64,000 bases of DNA from a virus: IMG/VR virus record IMGVR_UViG_3300027816_000069, positions 1 through 64,000 of that record; one strand, given 5' to 3'. Both the position numbers and the translations under genes were made by a program. The notes beneath the pieces are model-generated. The model did no database searches and was not told the DNA's origin. It saw only the letters and a list, made by a program, of their open reading frames with translations. Within the stretch, counting starts at the first letter, position 1. Each line of letters opens with the position of its first letter. Of this stretch, positions 63,975-64,000 are shown in pieces.

Positions 63975-64000
63975 AAGGTCCGTTAATTTACTACGAACTT
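63971..64000 (+). CDS. Start of a further small gene (cut by the window edge)
   Basis: ATG 63971 overlaps the previous stop (ATGA) and reads MKGPLIYYEL to the window end. Partial. Confidence 0.55.
   Translation, partial: MKGPLIYYEL

Overview
The window is part of an environmental tailed-bacteriophage (Caudoviricetes) genome. The evidence is a complete terminase-portal-protease/scaffold-HK97-type capsid-connector-tail tube-tape measure series, a dense field of tiny early genes, and a phage-style tRNA battery. The tape measure protein is very long (2507 aa) and no tail-sheath gene is recognisable, so a long non-contractile tail is likely. The host cannot be named. No replication or lysis gene is recognised here, so the genome extends beyond the window.

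Positions 1-31962 form a left-going block. Read in its direction of transcription, it holds a 51-aa ORF, a sigma-factor-like protein with similarity to sigma region 2, a putative small terminase, GDP-mannose 4,6-dehydratase, an HNH endonuclease, an ERCC4-type nuclease, large terminase, portal, prohead protease with a nested scaffold start, decoration protein, major capsid protein, connectors, tail tube, tail-assembly genes, tape measure, then tail-tip/baseplate proteins. A second left-going group (33661-36241) holds three further putative structural genes. Between them a right-going pair encodes a small HTH protein and a GlcNAc-type glycosyltransferase. Five intergenic copies of GGTGTATA lie 24-44 nt upstream of left-going virion genes. 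They are a candidate late promoter for the phage-encoded sigma-like protein.

Positions 36541-64000 run rightward and hold roughly 75 mostly tiny genes, about 13 tRNA genes plus one degenerate tRNA-like sequence, and many sigma70-like promoters (TTGACA / TAGAAT or TATACT) that share a CGATA box inside the spacer. Ten copies of a 44-bp twin palindrome (two CTGCCAAAATGGCAG arms around GGCCGGCC) separate transcription units. In six of the ten the downstream arm ends 22-24 bp before the -35 box. A second recurring RNA-like element (GCTG-TAGT-CAGC hairpin) occurs five times. A non-coding stretch of about 590 nt (41236-41827) has its own promoter, nested long-range helices and a GNRA hairpin, and lies near the tRNA genes. 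It resembles the giant phage RNAs GOLLD and ROOL in size and setting.

The most anomalous segment is 48047-49315, a GC-rich island in AT-rich DNA. It carries four small ORFs separated by attC-like imperfect palindromes with a conserved extrahelical C, which looks like an integron-type gene-cassette array inside the phage tRNA region. A degenerate tRNA-like sequence borders it. From about 51400 to the right end, small genes are packed with ATGA/TAATG overlaps and include several paralog families (LADFI, YDEAHKY and CGFIVG motifs).
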